A DNA stretch of 64,000 nt, taken from Flavisolibacter tropicus (GTDB lineage: Bacteria; Bacteroidota; Bacteroidia; Chitinophagales; Chitinophagaceae). Numbering within the stretch: position 1 is the stretch's first letter; the number at the start of each line of letters is the position of its first letter. The DNA is taken from NCBI RefSeq assembly GCF_001644645.1, contig NZ_CP011390.1:2972001-3036000 (forward strand). Reading direction: 5' to 3'. Shown in pieces: positions 62,605-64,000 of the stretch. Below the pieces are notes generated by a model. That model was not told where the DNA came from. It saw only the letters and a program-made list of their open reading frames with translations, and did no database searches. The position numbers and the translations under genes were made by a program.

Positions 62605-64000
62605 CTACTTCCAAATACTGGACAAGCGGGTATAGACCATTTTTTTAATAATAATGCCGACTGGAGCCCTCAGTTGCACATTCGTATATGGCGTTGAAGG
62701 AAAGAAGATACCGGTCATTACACTTAAGCCATTGTCTGCAAATAACTCTACTGAGCTAATGTCAATAACAAGTGTCAGGTTCATACTGTTTGCTGAAGAA
62801 ATGCGAGGCGCTACACTTCTACTGGCAAAGTCTTTCTGAAAATCCACCTTACCTGAATGCCGGCGATCAATATAATATTGGTTGCCTTGCTTATCATATC
62901 CAACTACCAACTCTTCACCAGCTGCATTAGACAATACCACCGCATGTGTAGCTGCAGTTTCCAAATTGATATCAATACGACATGGAAAGGCAACAGCCGG
63001 CAACTTAGTTGCCAGGTCAAGATGGTCTTGTACTTTCAGGTTTTGAAGCACTACAGGCTTACCAGTTATTACATTTAACTCCTTTGAAGGCCATGACGTA
63101 ATGAACCAATCCTTACCTACTTGTTTCAATGCCAGATCACGTGGCAGGGTCATAGCACTGCGCCATCGGTCGGTAGGCACTACTGTACCATAAAGCCAGT
63201 TGCTCATCCAGCCTAAGAATATTTTCCTGTTACTGGTATTGGACCAGGTAATACCTGCATATTCATCGGGGCCATAATCCAGCCAACGCGTATCCCTATG
63301 CGAAGTGGTAAAAGTCTTGCCATCAAAGTCACCAATAAAATACTGTGTTGCCGATCCACCGTTAGGGCCGCCGGGATTCAGGTTGACCAGCAGCACCCAT
63401 ACCTTTTTACCATTGCCCTTCAACTCAAACAGATCAGGACATTCCCATACACCACCATGCGCGCCAAGGTCTTTACCAAACTCACTTTCTTTTGACCAGT
63501 TCTTTAAATCCTTGGAAGAATAAAAAGCAATGTGGTCCAATACAGCTAATGTCATGATCCATTTTTTACCGGCCTCAAACCAGAATACTTTGGGATCGCG
63601 AAAGTCCTTGATACCTGGATTCTTCAGCACAGGATTACCCGCATACTTGATCCATGTCTTGCCATCATCCAGGCTATACGCTAAGCTTTGCACCTGGTAG
63701 TCGTTCCGCCCAGCTTTGTCGCCTACCGGATCGTGATGCGTAAAAATAGCTACCAACGGAACCTTGCCGCTTTTTCCAAAACCCGAAGTATTATTCTTAT
63801 CTACAACAGCACTACCCGAAAAAATATACCCAAGGCTATCGGGGTATAAAGCAATAGGCTGATGCTGCCAATGTATAAGGTCTTTACTGGTGGCATGTCC
63901 CCAGTGCATGGGTCCCCATACGGTACTATCTGGGTAATATTGGTAAAACAAATGGTATGTACCCTTATAATATACCATACCATTGGGATCATTCATCCAT
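62605..64000 (-). CDS. Glycoside hydrolase family 32 (partial at the window edge)
   Basis: Fructan-active hydrolase such as levanase, inulinase or invertase. The first visible codons read WMNDPNG, the canonical GH32 motif with the catalytic Asp, and the reading continues past position 64000, so the N-terminus lies outside. The other catalytic elements are FRDPK (transition-state stabiliser Asp) and ECPDLF (acid/base Glu). A C-terminal beta-sandwich domain follows (~residues 330-463). No SusC/D or fructokinase gene is visible here. Confidence 0.95.
   Translation of the reverse strand, partial: WMNDPNGMVYYKGTYHLFYQYYPDSTVWGPMHWGHATSKDLIHWQHQPIALYPDSLGYIFSGSAVVDKNNTSGFGKSGKVPLVAIFTHHDPVGDKAGRNDYQVQSLAYSLDDGKTWIKYAGNPVLKNPGIKDFRDPKVFWFEAGKKWIMTLAVLDHIAFYSSKDLKNWSKESEFGKDLGAHGGVWECPDLFELKGNGKKVWVLLVNLNPGGPNGGSATQYFIGDFDGKTFTTSHRDTRWLDYGPDEYAGITWSNTSNRKIFLGWMSNWLYGTVVPTDRWRSAMTLPRDLALKQVGKDWFITSWPSKELNVITGKPVVLQNLKVQDHLDLATKLPAVAFPCRIDINLETAATHAVVLSNAAGEELVVGYDKQGNQYYIDRRHSGKVDFQKDFASRSVAPRISSANSMNLTLVIDISSVELFADNGLSVMTGIFFPSTPYTNVQLRAPVGIIIKKMVYTRLSSIWK

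Overview
The window is chromosomal DNA from a member of the Bacteroidota, most likely the Chitinophagaceae or a close relative. This is inferred from two secreted proteins with C-terminal type IX secretion (Por) sorting domains, a GldA-type ABC ATPase, many small secreted proteins and lipoproteins, several TAnnTTTG promoter -7 boxes, and a general lack of Shine-Dalgarno sequences. No rRNA, tRNA, CRISPR array, prophage, integrase or IS transposase was found. Most genes are ordinary housekeeping or envelope genes.

Layout. 80-4262: rlmD, two rhomboid proteases and a membrane-anchored EEP-family phosphodiesterase, closely spaced on the + strand. 4719-6251: cysS. 7064-9943: a large repeat-containing T9SS substrate. 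10038-15703: mnmD, an AlkA-like glycosylase, a neutral zinc peptidase, four small genes and an M23 lipoprotein. 16442-20052: a 2-oxoacid oxidoreductase alpha subunit without its beta subunit, then an HD/Pycsar-effector-like membrane protein. 20074-29776: an SdiA-regulated-type lipoprotein overlapping a metallophosphatase/kinase-like/outer-membrane-barrel fusion, then secreted proteins and an alpha/beta hydrolase. 30010-38663 (- strand): GAF protein, nth, a small ORF, ftsB-like, a GNAT, eno, a membrane protein, gldA and a response regulator. 39258-50826: small membrane and secreted proteins, map, an acyltransferase, a DUF4197 lipoprotein and an FG-GAP/T9SS protein. 51747-64000: PepSY-like protein, Sel1-repeat protein, RRM protein, GH20 hexosaminidase, CDGSH protein, amino-acid permease, a tandem paralogue pair, several unknown genes and a GH32 enzyme that runs off the right edge.

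The most unusual content is between the genes. At least twenty intergenic stretches, and one site inside cysS, consist of degenerate arrays with a 7-bp period. Each array uses changing 'words' (for example TTGAACA, CGTGAAA, GTTGACA, CTCATCA, GCTGCGA, TTCCTTG, CCAAATA), and one word family passes into the next without loss of the 7-bp phase. Several arrays flank a shared core hairpin (GCACTCC/GGAGTGC with A- and T-rich outer flanks), purine-rich heptads on its left and complementary pyrimidine-rich heptads on its right, so the whole element is a large imperfect palindrome. Many arrays begin within a few bases of a stop codon. Heptanucleotide repeats (STRRs) are known from filamentous cyanobacteria. 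I know of no described Bacteroidota family with this mixed-word, phase-keeping, palindromic organisation, and I consider it the best candidate here for an undescribed system. Other notable items are a 50-bp perfect palindrome, a MITE-like 202-bp inverted-repeat element, the three-domain phosphatase/kinase-like/barrel fusion, and a gene that appears broken at a G7 tract.
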